Below are positions 1-8,298 of a DNA stretch of 10,239 bases, piece by piece (position 1 is the first letter of the stretch; every line of letters begins with the position of its first letter). This DNA comes from Smithella sp. ME-1. GTDB taxonomy: Bacteria > Desulfobacterota > Syntrophia > Syntrophales > Smithellaceae. The stretch covers positions 1 through 10,239 of the forward strand of contig AWGX01000156.1 of NCBI GenBank assembly GCA_000495415.1. The letters are read 5' to 3'. Both the position numbers and the translations under genes were made by a program. The notes under the pieces were generated by a model. The model saw nothing but the letters and a program-made list of their open reading frames with translations. It was not told the DNA's origin and ran no database searches.

Positions 1-40
1 ATACGTTGAGGAAGCCGACGACGACGCCAACAAAGTTAGC
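1..40 (+). repeat. Partial copy of a dispersed intergenic repeat
   Basis: These 40 bases match 10155-10194 in the same orientation with 35 of 40 identities by direct alignment (shared blocks ATACGTTGAGGAA, CCGA, GACGA, GCCAACA, TAGC). The window opens in the middle of the element, at the 3' arm of the small hairpin seen in the second copy, so the 5' half is not visible. Similarity stops around position 40. The remaining 19 bases before the stop codon of the PII-like gene do not match the other copy. The repeat therefore sits directly behind the last gene of the efflux operon. No T-run suggesting a conventional terminator is visible here. Confidence 0.75.
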
Positions 41-59
41 CGCAGGAAGCGACGTGGTA

Positions 60-353
60 TCAGACGCATTCTTCTTCCAGTGGAAGGGTAAACGCCCTCA
101 AGCCGGCGCGCGGATGCTCACCCTTCAATTTTCTTACCAGTTCACAAAGCGGCTTAATCTTTTCATCGCTCACAGCCATTAACAAAGCGTTATTATTACC
201 CGGCCAATAATGTGTCCCCAGTTTAGGCTCAGTTTCTTCACCTTCACCCATTAATCCACACATTTTGGTATAAGCCTTGAATCCTGCTTCTTTAAAAGCG
301 ACGATAATGGCATCATCGGTTTCTTCAGCATAAATAACATAAAACATCTTCAT
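60..353 (-). CDS. Small PII-like (GlnB-fold) protein at the end of the efflux operon
   Basis: This 97-residue soluble protein has no signal peptide or membrane segment. Its layout is that of a small ferredoxin-like PII/GlnB or CutA-like protein: strand MKMFYVIYAEE, helix TDDAIIVAFKEAGF, a glycine/acid-rich loop (CGLMGEGEE, 32-40), GTHYWPGNNNALLMAV (46-61), helix SDEKIKPLCELVRKL, and a last strand GLRAFTLPLEE. Small PII-like genes are known beside RND pumps, and the recalled resemblance is to that group; no domain search was possible. The classical uridylylated T-loop of GlnB is not recognisable, so nitrogen control is not implied. Cys32, Cys70, Cys96, His48 and His80 could bind metal, but that is speculation. 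ATG 351-353 is preferred over the ATG at 357-359 because GGGGA then lies 7 nt upstream, whereas the earlier ATG leaves only 1 nt. The gene follows the pump by 53 nt, and its stop lies next to the repeat. Confidence 0.75.
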   Translation of the reverse strand: MKMFYVIYAEETDDAIIVAFKEAGFKAYTKMCGLMGEGEETEPKLGTHYWPGNNNALLMAVSDEKIKPLCELVRKLKGEHPRAGLRAFTLPLEEECV

Positions 354-367
354 AATCATGTCCCCAT

Positions 368-389
368 TATTAGAAAATATTTTCTAATA
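368..389. promoter_or_regulatory. 22-bp perfect palindrome between pump and PII-like gene
   Basis: The arm TATTAGAAAAT (368-378) is followed immediately by its exact reverse complement ATTTTCTAATA (379-389), with no spacer. It occupies most of the 53-nt gap between the pump stop and the PII-like start. On the transcript it would end two bases before the GGGGA ribosome binding site. It could be an operator for a dimeric regulator, a second control point for the PII-like gene, or an RNA hairpin affecting stability or translation. No T-run follows on the minus strand, so a rho-independent terminator is unlikely. The function is not established; the symmetry is directly visible. Confidence 0.55.
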
Positions 390-406
390 TTTCCTGCAAA
401 AAGAAA

Positions 407-3400
407 TCAGCCAATCTTTTTCTCTTTCTTCGAACGTCTTTTCTTAAAATATTCCTGCCAGTCATCGAATACATCATAAGCAGCCGGCACCACAACCAAT
501 GTAAGAATCAGAGAAGTCAACAAACCACCAATAACCGCTATGCCCATCGGAGCACGAGTTTCCGCGCCTTCACCGACAGCGAAAGCTATCGGGAGCATTC
601 CGAAAATCATGGCAAACGTAGTCATAAGAATCGGACGCATTCTTACCGGTCCAGCCTGTAAAATTGCCTCACGGCGCGACATACCCCGTTCACGCAAAAC
701 ATTTGTATAATCAACGAGCAATATGGCGTTTTTCTTAACCAGACCCATCAGTAGGATCAAGCCTATAATACTGAAGATGTTCAAAGTCTTGCCTGTAATA
801 AAAAGCGCGCCGAAAGCACCGATAAAAGAAAGAGGCATGGACAGTAAAATGGTTACGGGATGAATAAAGCTCTCAAACTGCGCGGCCAGAATCATGTAAG
901 CCATAATAATACCGAGCAGCAAAGCAAAAAGCAGATAGACAAACGATTCCTGCATAACCTGACCCATACCCTGATATTTAGAGAGATAATCAGCCGGCAA
1001 GATACGCCCGGCAATCTCATCAAGTTCATTTTTCGCCTCTCCCAAAGCTTTACCTTCCAAGTTGGCAAAAATTGTAATGGCACGCTGACGGTCGACACGG
1101 TTGATAACACTGGGACCTGTTCCTTCCTGTACCTTCACAACATTGCCCAGTTCGACAAGTTTGCCGTCGCGGGCGCGGACATAAATTCTTTGCAAGGCAT
1201 CACTGCTTTCCCTATCATCGGGATTCAGTCTCACTCTGATATCATAACGCTTTCCTTTTTTCTCATCTTTATAGCGGGCAATGTCTAGTTCACCGCCGAT
1301 TAATAAATTAATTGCCTCGGCAACCGTAGCAACGTCCACTCCCAAATCCGCCGCCTTGTCTCGATCTATGTACACTTTAAATTCCGGTTTACCTGCTTCC
1401 AGCGATGTGTCCACATCCACTATTCCAGGTAGTTTAGAGAATTCCGCTATTGTTTGTTTGGCATAAGTCTGCAGGGCGGAGAGATCCTGCCCGCGAATGC
1501 TGTATTGAATGGGCACCTGCCTGATTCCACCACCGATCAGTGAAATATCTTCAGCAGATGCTTTCATGCCGGGAAGCTGTTTAAGCTTGGCTCGTGCTAT
1601 TTTTTTGATATCTTCCTGACTGTACTTACGCTCTGCCTTAGGCTGTAAAGTGACCATAATATTTGCTTTGTTGGAGTATCCCTGATATCCCTGAACGTAA
1701 AAGACAGATTTGATCCCTGGTATTTCTTTGATCATTTTCTCCGTATCACCAAAATATCTTTCGACCTGATCAACGGAATAATCAATTGGTGCTTCCATGC
1801 GTATGATAAAATTGCCCTGGTCCTCGGGCGGAAGAAATTCTTTGCCTAAACCAAACCGGGCAATTAAAATACTTAATCCAAAAATTATGATAGCTCCCGC
1901 CAGTATGGTTTTTCTGTATTCTAGCGAAAACTCCAGAACACGGCGGTAAAATGTTTCCAGTCTTTTATAATTTTTTTCCAGAAAATTTCCTGATCTTTTC
2001 CAGAAAGACCACCGGGCAATATAGTTGCCGCGTTTACCGGAACCGGAAACAGGAGTATTATGAGGTTTTAGAAAAATTGAGGCCATCATCGGTGTAAGGG
2101 TAAAAGATACCAGCAATGACACCATGACGGCAAAAACAATGGTCAAGGCGAACTGCAGAAAAAATCGGCCGATGAGCCCTTTCATGAAAGCAACCGGTAA
2201 AAATATGGCCACAATAGCCAGTGTCGTGGCCATGACCGCTAAACCGATCTCTGATGTGGCGAATTTGGCCGCCTCTCTGGGCGCCATCCCTTCTTCCACA
2301 TGACGATAGATATTTTCAATGACAATAATCGCGTCGTCAATCAAAAGACCTACCGAAAGCGACAGGGCCAGCATCGTCAAATTATTGAAGGTAAATCCGA
2401 AAGCATTAATTATCGCGAAAGTTGAAATTATGGAGACAGGCAGAGCCACCGCGCTGATTAAAGTCGTGCGCATATTTTTCAGAAAAAGGAAAACTGCAAA
2501 AATCGCGAAAAGACTGCCGAGAATTAAATGCTTTTGTACCTCGTCTATGGAACGAACAATAAAAAGAGACTGATCCACCGCAATGTTGATTTTCATTCCC
2601 GGAGGCAGTGTTTTGTTAATTCTTTCCACTTCCTTTTTTACGCGATCGGCAACAGCAACTGTATTCGTCCCTGATTGTTTCTGTATTCCCATACCGACAG
2701 CAGGAATGCCGTTGAAACGGGCAATGGTTCTTCTTTCTTCCGTACCGTCTTCCGCCTTGCCGATATCCTTTATTTTTACCGGAACTCCCTTGTAGTAGCT
2801 GACAATCAAATCGTTAAAATCAGGAATCCGGGCAAACTCGCCCTTAATCCGGACAGTATATTCCTTGGTTTGTGTTTCGATGCGTCCGCCGGGCAACTCG
2901 ATATTCTCACGCTTAAGGGCAAGAACAACATCTGAAGGAGCAATACTATAGGCCTGCATCTTAGCCGCGTCCAGCCAGATGCGTACCTGTCTGAGCCGTA
3001 AGCCGTAAAAGTTGACATTGCCGACGCCATTGATTCTTTGAAGCTGTTCTTTCAAAACTTCATCAGCGTAGGTGGAAAGATCACGAATAGATTTGTTCCC
3101 TGAGAGATTCATAAATAAAATCGGTGTTGAATCGGGATCAACCTTGGCAATTCTTGGTTCTTCAATATCATCAGGTAATTTATTACGGATTTCGGATACT
3201 TTTTCGCGCACATCCTGAACAGCCTGATCAATATTGCGCTCCAGCACAAATTCCACAACCGTACGGGAAATACTTTCCGTGCTGGTGGATTGAATGGTTT
3301 TCACACCGTTGATCGTGTTGATAGCTCCTTCAATTCTATCCGCCACGTCAACATCCATGACATCGGGACTGGCACCCTTAAGCGTGGTCGTGATGGTGAC

Positions 3401-3532
3401 AATAGGAAAATCAACTTTGGGAAAGAGATCAACACCTATACTCGGGTAACTGACGACACCCAGCACGACCAGGGCCATAATGACCATGGTGGCAAATACC
3501 GGACGTTTTACCGATGTATCAGCGAGCCACAT
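407..3532 (-). CDS. RND multidrug efflux pump, HAE1 (AcrB/MexB-type) inner-membrane subunit
   Basis: This 1041-residue protein is a full-length proton-driven RND transporter that would export drugs, detergents or other amphiphiles from periplasm or membrane through an adaptor and an outer-membrane channel. TM1 lies at about 12-30. The first periplasmic loop begins with [22 protein letters not shown]2-TM6 span about 335-490. TM4 holds [17 protein letters not shown] with the proton-relay pair Asp399-Asp400. The second half repeats the layout, with TM7 at about 541-560, a large loop, then TM8-TM12 from about 862. TM10 holds [12 protein letters not shown] with the AcrB Lys940 equivalent (Lys934), and Thr971/Thr972 match the AcrB Thr978 region. 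The Asp-Asp pair and drug-pump signatures favour HAE1 over the heavy-metal (CusA) branch; the substrate cannot be read from sequence. The start overlaps the adaptor gene by 14 nt, with AAGGAG 9 nt upstream inside that gene, indicating coupled translation. There is no truncation or frameshift. Confidence 0.96.
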   Translation of the reverse strand: MWLADTSVKRPVFATMVIMALVVLGVVSYPSIGVDLFPKVDFPIVTITTTLKGASPDVMDVDVADRIEGAINTINGVKTIQSTSTESISRTVVEFVLERNIDQAVQDVREKVSEIRNKLPDDIEEPRIAKVDPDSTPILFMNLSGNKSIRDLSTYADEVLKEQLQRINGVGNVNFYGLRLRQVRIWLDAAKMQAYSIAPSDVVLALKRENIELPGGRIETQTKEYTVRIKGEFARIPDFNDLIVSYYKGVPVKIKDIGKAEDGTEERRTIARFNGIPAVGMGIQKQSGTNTVAVADRVKKEVERINKTLPPGMKINIAVDQSLFIVRSIDEVQKHLILGSLFAIFAVFLFLKNMRTTLISAVALPVSIISTFAIINAFGFTFNNLTMLALSLSVGLLIDDAIIVIENIYRHVEEGMAPREAAKFATSEIGLAVMATTLAIVAIFLPVAFMKGLIGRFFLQFALTIVFAVMVSLLVSFTLTPMMASIFLKPHNTPVSGSGKRGNYIARWSFWKRSGNFLEKNYKRLETFYRRVLEFSLEYRKTILAGAIIIFGLSILIARFGLGKEFLPPEDQGNFIIRMEAPIDYSVDQVERYFGDTEKMIKEIPGIKSVFYVQGYQGYSNKANIMVTLQPKAERKYSQEDIKKIARAKLKQLPGMKASAEDISLIGGGIRQVPIQYSIRGQDLSALQTYAKQTIAEFSKLPGIVDVDTSLEAGKPEFKVYIDRDKAADLGVDVATVAEAINLLIGGELDIARYKDEKKGKRYDIRVRLNPDDRESSDALQRIYVRARDGKLVELGNVVKVQEGTGPSVINRVDRQRAITIFANLEGKALGEAKNELDEIAGRILPADYLSKYQGMGQVMQESFVYLLFALLLGIIMAYMILAAQFESFIHPVTILLSMPLSFIGAFGALFITGKTLNIFSIIGLILLMGLVKKNAILLVDYTNVLRERGMSRREAILQAGPVRMRPILMTTFAMIFGMLPIAFAVGEGAETRAPMGIAVIGGLLTSLILTLVVVPAAYDVFDDWQEYFKKRRSKKEKKIG

Positions 3533-4643
3533 TAACCTTTACTCCTTCCGACAAATTATTCTGACCGATCACGACAACCTGTTCTTTTTCCTTCAGACCT
3601 TCAATTATCTCTATGTCCTCTCCGTATTTGTTGCCTGTTTTTACAGTTCTTGCATGCGCCACATTTCCTTCCACTACAAACAGAGTGATGTTTGAGTTAT
3701 CGTACATCAAAGACGTCAGAGGAGCTACAACGACATCTCGCGGCGCGCCCGTATAAATTGTAATCCTGGCAAACAATCCAGGTTTCAGCAAAAGATTAAG
3801 GTTGTTAACAATGGCCTCAGCCCGCAGTGTTCTCGTTCTTTCTTCAACATTGGGATAAAGCAGATTAACCTTGCCCTTGAATTTTTTATCGGGAAACGAA
3901 TCAACGGTAAAGACAACTTCCTGACCTGTTTTCAAACTGCCAATATCTTTTTCGCTTATTGTAAAATTCAGCTTTAATAAATCAACTTTGATTAATTGAA
4001 ATAATGGTGAACCGGTTCGCACAAAATCACCGGCAGATACTCTCTTCTCTTTCACCATACCATTCAGTGGCGAGTATATTTTTGTCCGGAAAAGCCTTTC
4101 TCTGGACGTGTCCAGTGTAGCCTTTGCTCTGGCCAAATCGGCTTCCGCCAGAGCAACTCTTGTAGATATATCATCAAACTGCTGCTTCGTAATCAGCTCT
4201 TCCTTGAACAAAGCTTCCTTTCTCTGATATTCAGATTTTACATTAGCCAGGTTGGCCTGTGCCTGCTTTAAGGCCGCTTCCGCTCTTTTTTCATCCAGAA
4301 CATAATCAACCTGATTAATTTCCGCCAGAAGCATTCCTCGACTCACAGCATAGCCTTCTTCCGCTTTTATACTTTTGACAATCCCTTCAACTTCAGAACT
4401 GACCATCACTTCTTCATCGGCCTTCAAAGTACCGGTCGTTTCAATGTAAGGGCGGATTTGTTTCTTTACCGCAGCTTGAACGCGCACATTGATCAAGGTT
4501 TCCTTTTCCACCTTTTTTTCTTTCTTACAGGAAACCAACGGTATAAGAAAAAGTGTCATTATCAGAAATAACAGCAGTAATTTCCCAATCCGGCAAACCA
4601 TTGTTTTTTTAATAATGAAGCCGGAAAGCTTCTCTGAATTCAT
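3519..4643 (-). CDS. RND periplasmic adaptor (membrane fusion protein), predicted lipoprotein
   Basis: This 374-residue adaptor would bridge the RND pump and a TolC-type channel. A basic N-terminus (KK at 12-13, R18, K21) is followed by a hydrophobic stretch (22-35) and the lipobox L36-V37-S38-C39. This indicates lipidation at Cys39 and inner-membrane anchoring, as in AcrA-type adaptors. The mature protein shows the expected order: a first lipoyl half (GTLKADEEVMVSSEVEGIVK, 71-90), an alpha-helical hairpin (about 115-185, rich in Ala, Gln, Lys and Glu), a second lipoyl half with YSPLNGMVKEKRVSAGD (190-206), a beta-barrel domain (NFTISEKDIGSLKTGQEV) containing the common KPGLFARI segment (287-294), and a membrane-proximal domain to the end. 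ATG 4643 has the perfect ribosome site AGGAGG 9 nt upstream, although the N-region is longer than usual for a lipoprotein. A later start at Met15 would also retain the signal. It follows outer-membrane factor 2 by 42 nt. Confidence 0.94.
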   Translation of the reverse strand: MNSEKLSGFIIKKTMVCRIGKLLLLFLIMTLFLIPLVSCKKEKKVEKETLINVRVQAAVKKQIRPYIETTGTLKADEEVMVSSEVEGIVKSIKAEEGYAVSRGMLLAEINQVDYVLDEKRAEAALKQAQANLANVKSEYQRKEALFKEELITKQQFDDISTRVALAEADLARAKATLDTSRERLFRTKIYSPLNGMVKEKRVSAGDFVRTGSPLFQLIKVDLLKLNFTISEKDIGSLKTGQEVVFTVDSFPDKKFKGKVNLLYPNVEERTRTLRAEAIVNNLNLLLKPGLFARITIYTGAPRDVVVAPLTSLMYDNSNITLFVVEGNVAHARTVKTGNKYGEDIEIIEGLKEKEQVVVIGQNNLSEGVKVNVAR

Positions 4644-4685
4644 TGTATTTATCCTCCTGAAAAATAAACCTGCAAAGCTTGAGTA

Positions 4686-5987
4686 TTATTTGCCGATGTT
4701 AACAAACTGCAGCAGTGTTCCGCTGGATTTTTTAACCATCAGATAAGCGAGTTGATAATTATATAACGCTTCCGCTACATTTTTATCCGAAGTCAGAAGC
4801 AGTGTATTGGCATCCATAACATCAAGACTGGTCGCCAAACCGTTTTCGAATTGTTTCAAAACAGCGTTGTAATTGTCTTTAGCGAAAGCTCGCTGATCTT
4901 CCAGAAATTTCAGCGAACCTTTCAAAGTATCCAGTTGCAGGCATGCCGCGCGCAACTCAATATCAATATTTTTCTTTAAATCATCATAAGCGAGACGCGC
5001 CTGACGTTCCTTGGCTTTGGCCTCCTTGTATTCAGCCATTCTCAATCCGCCTTCAAAAAAAGGGAAAGTGAGCGAAGCGCCGGCAAGAACGCTTTCTCTG
5101 TTAAGCGTTGAACCAACTGGATACTGATCAGTACCGTTATAGACGGCAAATAATCCCATACTGGGCAAGAACGCGCCGGCGGCATATTTTACCTGCTGCT
5201 CGGCCATTTTAGTCTGCATATCGTAACTTTTCAAATCAGTCCTGAAGTCCTGAGCCGTTTGTTTTAAACGATTGATTTCACATGCTTCCGTTGAGGATAC
5301 CTTTTCATCTTTCAGTCTAAAATCCTGCTCTATTCCTGTCAGGCGGATAAGTGCGGCTCTGGTAAGTTGTAAAGTATTGGTCGCCCGGAGATAATCTGCG
5401 CGAGCCCCCGATAATTCTCCTTCCGCGCGCAAAAGAGCGGTTTTGGTCAATTCACCGACCTTTACTCTCTTATCTACAAACTGATGGTATTTTGTTAGCC
5501 TCTCCAGATTGGCGTTGGCTATTTCCAGTGCTTTTTGTGCTTTGAGTACATCATAATAAGATGACGCAACTGCCAGCACGAAATCAGATTTCGCCGTATC
5601 CAGATCATATTCGCTTTTCGTGATCGTCTGACCGGCAATTTTCAAAACATCGAGTTCACGTGCGCTTAACGAAAAAGACTGGTCGGCGCGTACGCCCCAT
5701 GTTCCCGATTGCTCCGGTTGAACCAATATGCCCGAAGCAGAATACTTGTCTTCAATAAAACGATTGTAAGTACCGTATGCTGTCATCCGGGGAATTAAAA
5801 GCGACCAGGCCTTGTTTTTGCCCAACTGGGCGATATAAACATTCTCCCGAATCAGTTCAATTTTTTCGGAACTTTTTAATGCTTTTTGATAAATTTCTTT
5901 AAGTGCATATTCCCGCGCTAATACTTCAGGAACAGACGTAATCGTTAACATCAGCGCAATAATTACATATGACAATTTTTTCTTCAT
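4686..5987 (-). CDS. TolC-family outer-membrane efflux channel (second of two)
   Basis: This 433-residue outer-membrane factor would form a trimeric beta-barrel and periplasmic tunnel for the pump. The signal peptide is MKKKLSYVIIALMLTITSVPEVLA (residues 1-24) with probable cleavage after VLA. The two internal repeats typical of the OEP domain are visible. Repeat one starts near ALKEIYQKALKSSEKIELIRENV and includes helices VASSYYDVLKAQKALEIANANLERL and ELTKTALLRAEGELSGARAD. Repeat two starts near TDLKSYDMQTKMAEQQVKYA, contains the strand FPFFEGGLRMAEYKEAKAK (308-326), and ends with FENGLATSLDVMDANTLLL (380-398). An in-frame start at 6032 lies inside the preceding gene. The start at 5987 is chosen because it begins the signal peptide and has AAGAGG 8 nt upstream. 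It lies 35 nt behind outer-membrane factor 1, from which it differs clearly in sequence, so it is not a recent duplicate. Confidence 0.93.
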   Translation of the reverse strand: MKKKLSYVIIALMLTITSVPEVLAREYALKEIYQKALKSSEKIELIRENVYIAQLGKNKAWSLLIPRMTAYGTYNRFIEDKYSASGILVQPEQSGTWGVRADQSFSLSARELDVLKIAGQTITKSEYDLDTAKSDFVLAVASSYYDVLKAQKALEIANANLERLTKYHQFVDKRVKVGELTKTALLRAEGELSGARADYLRATNTLQLTRAALIRLTGIEQDFRLKDEKVSSTEACEINRLKQTAQDFRTDLKSYDMQTKMAEQQVKYAAGAFLPSMGLFAVYNGTDQYPVGSTLNRESVLAGASLTFPFFEGGLRMAEYKEAKAKERQARLAYDDLKKNIDIELRAACLQLDTLKGSLKFLEDQRAFAKDNYNAVLKQFENGLATSLDVMDANTLLLTSDKNVAEALYNYQLAYLMVKKSSGTLLQFVNIGK

Positions 5988-6022
5988 TTTGAAAGCCTCT
6001 TGATAAACCACCTGAAAAAGAA

Positions 6023-7375
6023 TTACGGCCAAATAGTTCCCATAGCTCTCTGCAGTTTGGCATAATTTATATTATAATCGCCCAAAGCGTTTGCATACTC
6101 CGATTTTGCTTTTGTCAACAAAGTCTGTGCTTCCAGAACCTCCGTTGAGGTAGCAACTCTTTCTTTATATCTCTCTTCAGAAATGCGGAAATTCTCTTCG
6201 GCCTGTTCAATCACCTTCAGCCAGACAACAATTTGACTTTCCGTTTCCTGCAATATCAAGTACGCGCTTTTTATTTCTAACGTAATCTTGTCGTTTAATT
6301 CTTTCGACGCTTCCATGACCTGATTCTCTTTCGCTTTACTGGCATCTACCCTGAATTTCGTTTTACCCCATTCCCAGAAATTCCAACTGGCCACTGCCAT
6401 TAAGTACCAGCTTTCCATGTCTTTATAGTCACTGCCATTAACAGAAGGATTATCGCCAAATCTCGTGTAGTTACCAACAACGCTCAAAGTCGGGAAATAA
6501 TCGCTTTGTGCTAATCGCACTAATTTCCCCGCCTGCGTTGATTTAAGAAATGATATTTTCAGCTCCGTCCTTGTTTGCCTTGAGATATTCAGACACTCTT
6601 CAAAAGATTGTTTTGACGGATGATATGTCAGGATATCCTCTATTTCTACCGGCGTAAATATTTCTCGTTTTAATACCGTATTGAAATTAGACTTGGCCAG
6701 TTCCACAGCGTTTTTCGCCCTGATCAGTGCTTGTTTGCCGTTGGCCAGCTCAACTTCGGCATGAAGCAAGTCATTCTTGGGAATCATGCCTACTTTGAAA
6801 TAATTCTTGGCAACATCTCTATGCGCAGTGAGCATTTCAACAGACTGCTGCGCAGCATCCTGAATCCTTTTTGCGCGCAATATATTAAAGTAGGAAATCT
6901 TCACTTCCTGCACGACATCCTGATATTTAGCTGTCTCTTCCAGCCGGGCAATATCCTCTCCAATGCTGTTGACCTGATAATTAGCCAGAATACCACCGCC
7001 TGCAAAAAGAGGCTGGCGGGCTTCGACGGCCCAGTTGTAATTATCAGCCGTTCCGGCAACGACTTCGCTGCCATCAAGCATATTTAAGGGAGGAGGTGCA
7101 GACGACATACCGGTAAATCGGGAAAACGGCGCCTCATTCAACCTGGTATAGCTGTATGATGTATTGAACTTGGGTAAAAATCCGGTAATAGCTTCTCTTT
7201 TCAGGGCTCTAGCGCCTTTGGTTCCTTCTTTGGCAATATTTATGGCTGAGCTGTTTTTCAGGGCGATGTCAATGCTTGCATCCAAAGTTAAAGGTGCTTC
7301 GGCAAAAACCAAAAGCGGACATAAAACGATTGCGAAAAGCATCAAAACAATCATACGACAATTTTTGCTAATCAT
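6023..7375 (-). CDS. TolC-family outer-membrane efflux channel (first of two)
   Basis: This 450-residue outer-membrane factor has a signal peptide ending near Ala25 (LLVFA, then EAPLTLD). Both OEP repeats are present. The first begins with LTLDASIDIALKNSSAINIAKEG, has the outer strand RQPLFAGGGILANYQ (120-134) and helices VQEVKISYFNILRAKRIQDA and GMIPKNDLLHAEVELANGKQAL. The second begins with RTELKISFLKSTQAGKLVRLAQ, has the strand ASWNFWEWGKTKFRVDASKAK (about 329-349) and ends with RVATSTEVLEAQTLL (406-420). ATG 7375 has GGAG 9 nt upstream. The gene overlaps the repressor stop by 8 nt, so repressor and channel are tightly linked in translation. It is separated from a second channel gene by 35 nt, an uncommon arrangement for an RND operon. 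The two channels may serve the same pump alternately, or one may serve another pump in the cell; this cannot be decided here. Confidence 0.93.
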   Translation of the reverse strand: MISKNCRMIVLMLFAIVLCPLLVFAEAPLTLDASIDIALKNSSAINIAKEGTKGARALKREAITGFLPKFNTSYSYTRLNEAPFSRFTGMSSAPPPLNMLDGSEVVAGTADNYNWAVEARQPLFAGGGILANYQVNSIGEDIARLEETAKYQDVVQEVKISYFNILRAKRIQDAAQQSVEMLTAHRDVAKNYFKVGMIPKNDLLHAEVELANGKQALIRAKNAVELAKSNFNTVLKREIFTPVEIEDILTYHPSKQSFEECLNISRQTRTELKISFLKSTQAGKLVRLAQSDYFPTLSVVGNYTRFGDNPSVNGSDYKDMESWYLMAVASWNFWEWGKTKFRVDASKAKENQVMEASKELNDKITLEIKSAYLILQETESQIVVWLKVIEQAEENFRISEERYKERVATSTEVLEAQTLLTKAKSEYANALGDYNINYAKLQRAMGTIWP

Positions 7376-7985
7376 ATCTTTTCACTCCATTTAAAAAGAT
7401 GTCCAGAATAAACCCCTTCTTAGAACGGGGAGATTCTGTTGTCGGCATCAACATCCATCTAACCGATGATGCTCTTATCAGATAAAATAAAGCTTCAGCC
7501 ATATCACGGGAAGGGAGGTGGCGTAACATTCCAGTTTCTATACCCACTTTTAGTAAATTTTCAATAAAGGTTATATGATTATAGTAACCATCCATTATCT
7601 TTTCATGTAAAGATGTCATTGATTCCGATAAAGCTACTTTCTCCCCTTTTATAAACAGCAGAAGAAAATCCGCATTCTGTTCGACAAATTGAAGATGCGT
7701 ATCAATCAGCATTTCGATCTTTCCCATTAAACCTTCAGCCTGCTCTGTTGATTTTCTGACTTCAGTGAACATGAAATCGAGTTTTTCACTGACCATTGTT
7801 GTATAAAGATTTTCTTTGCTTTTAAAAAACTGATAGAGTGAACCTGTTGAAAAACCTGAGGCATTGGCGATTTCTGCCATTGTGACATCGTGAAAACTTT
7901 TAGCAGCGAATGTTTTTTCTGCCGTTCCCAGAATCTCCGACCGCCGCAAATTGAACTCGCGTTCTTTTCTTTCTGATCTCACCAT
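7368..7985 (-). CDS. TetR/AcrR-family transcriptional repressor of the efflux operon
   Basis: This 205-residue protein is of normal TetR-family length. The N-terminal DNA-binding domain is clear: RRSEILGTAEKTFAAKSFHDVTMAEIANASGFSTGSLYQFFKSKENLYTTMV, with the helix-turn-helix at about 35-54 (recognition helix TGSLYQFF). The remaining 130 or so residues are helical and would form the ligand-binding and dimer domain; no ligand can be predicted. It is the first gene of the operon and overlaps the next gene by 8 nt. The palindrome TGAAC-GAGT-GTTCA lies 33 nt upstream of its start, so autorepression with ligand-triggered release is the most likely control. ATG 7985 has AAGG 7 nt upstream. Confidence 0.95.
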   Translation of the reverse strand: MVRSERKEREFNLRRSEILGTAEKTFAAKSFHDVTMAEIANASGFSTGSLYQFFKSKENLYTTMVSEKLDFMFTEVRKSTEQAEGLMGKIEMLIDTHLQFVEQNADFLLLFIKGEKVALSESMTSLHEKIMDGYYNHITFIENLLKVGIETGMLRHLPSRDMAEALFYLIRASSVRWMLMPTTESPRSKKGFILDIFLNGVKRYD

Positions 7986-8013
7986 GAAATAACCTTTTTG
8001 AATTGTTATTCAT

Positions 8014-8035
8014 TTTTTGAACGAGTGTTCATAAA
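8014..8035. promoter_or_regulatory. Probable TetR-type operator
   Basis: The perfect inverted repeat TGAAC-GAGT-GTTCA occupies 8018-8031. One mismatched pair outside it, three further symmetric pairs (TTT at 8014-8016, AAA at 8033-8035) extend it to 22 bp. Size and layout suit binding of one or two TetR-family dimers. It touches the predicted -10 box and covers the expected start point, so bound repressor would block initiation. Binding by the adjacent repressor is inferred from position. Confidence 0.75.
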
Positions 8036-8059
8036 TATATGATTTTAATCATTTGTCAA
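8032..8059 (-). promoter_or_regulatory. Sigma-70 type promoter of the efflux operon
   Basis: On the minus strand a perfect -35 box TTGACA (8059-8054) is followed after 16 bp by TATTTA (8037-8032) as the best -10 candidate. Transcription would begin near 8025, inside the operator palindrome, leaving a leader of about 40 nt to the repressor start. The promoter would drive all six genes down to position 60, because no terminator-like hairpin with a T-run is seen between them. Confidence 0.65.
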
Positions 8060-8298
8060 GATAAATATACCAAAAAACGATTTTTTTACCCCGAGTTCTC
8101 CATTAAATATTTTTTTCTATTTTTGTCGAAAATTTAACGTTTCTTTAAATAGCAAACGAACGGGCGGACACATAATTCTTCTGACTATTAGATAATATAC
8201 GTTATTATATTAAATGTTTACACGTTAGTTTTTGTTTTCATATTATTTGGCACATTTATTTCATATTAATAGAACCATAATTAAATTATAGAAACTCT
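8060..8298. other. AT-rich intergenic region, no gene seen
   Basis: This stretch divides the divergent efflux operon and small membrane-protein gene. It is much richer in A and T than the flanking genes and holds several T-runs of six or seven (around 8081-8087 and 8110-8116), which could bend DNA or attract nucleoid proteins. It has no open frame worth calling. One AT-rich inverted repeat, TAATATA-CGTTAT-TATATTA (8193-8212), and a weak CGTTT/AAACG pair (8138-8158) are present. Neither stands out strongly against such composition. Confidence 0.5.

Noticed and set aside
1..59. Rho-independent terminator for the efflux operon
   Set aside because: No stable stem followed by a T-run on the minus strand is visible after the PII-like stop. 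The true end of the operon probably lies outside the window.
860..1288. Plus-strand open frame of 142 codons inside the pump gene
   Set aside because: It lies wholly within the strongly conserved RND coding sequence on the opposite strand, and its translation resembles no family I know. It is a shadow frame.
407..3532. Heavy-metal (CusA-type) RND pump
   Set aside because: The TM4 motif with two adjacent aspartates, the overall length and the lack of metal-relay methionines in obvious positions fit the HAE1 drug-efflux branch better. The PII-like neighbour alone does not prove a metal role.
5988..6032. Longer N-terminus for the second channel protein, starting at 6032
   Set aside because: It adds 15 residues before the signal peptide and starts inside the upstream gene. 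The ATG at 5987 has AAGAGG at 8 nt and begins a typical signal sequence.
8193..8212. Inverted repeat TAATATA-CGTTAT-TATATTA as an operator
   Set aside because: The arms consist only of A and T in a very AT-rich region, so chance symmetry is likely. It is mentioned as part of the intergenic region and not called as a site.
8247..8264. Possible sigma-54 promoter (TTGGCAC with a downstream half-site) before the small membrane-protein gene
   Set aside because: The -24 half is good, but the -12 half reads TTTCA and lacks the conserved GC at the required spacing. No enhancer-binding regulator is encoded nearby.
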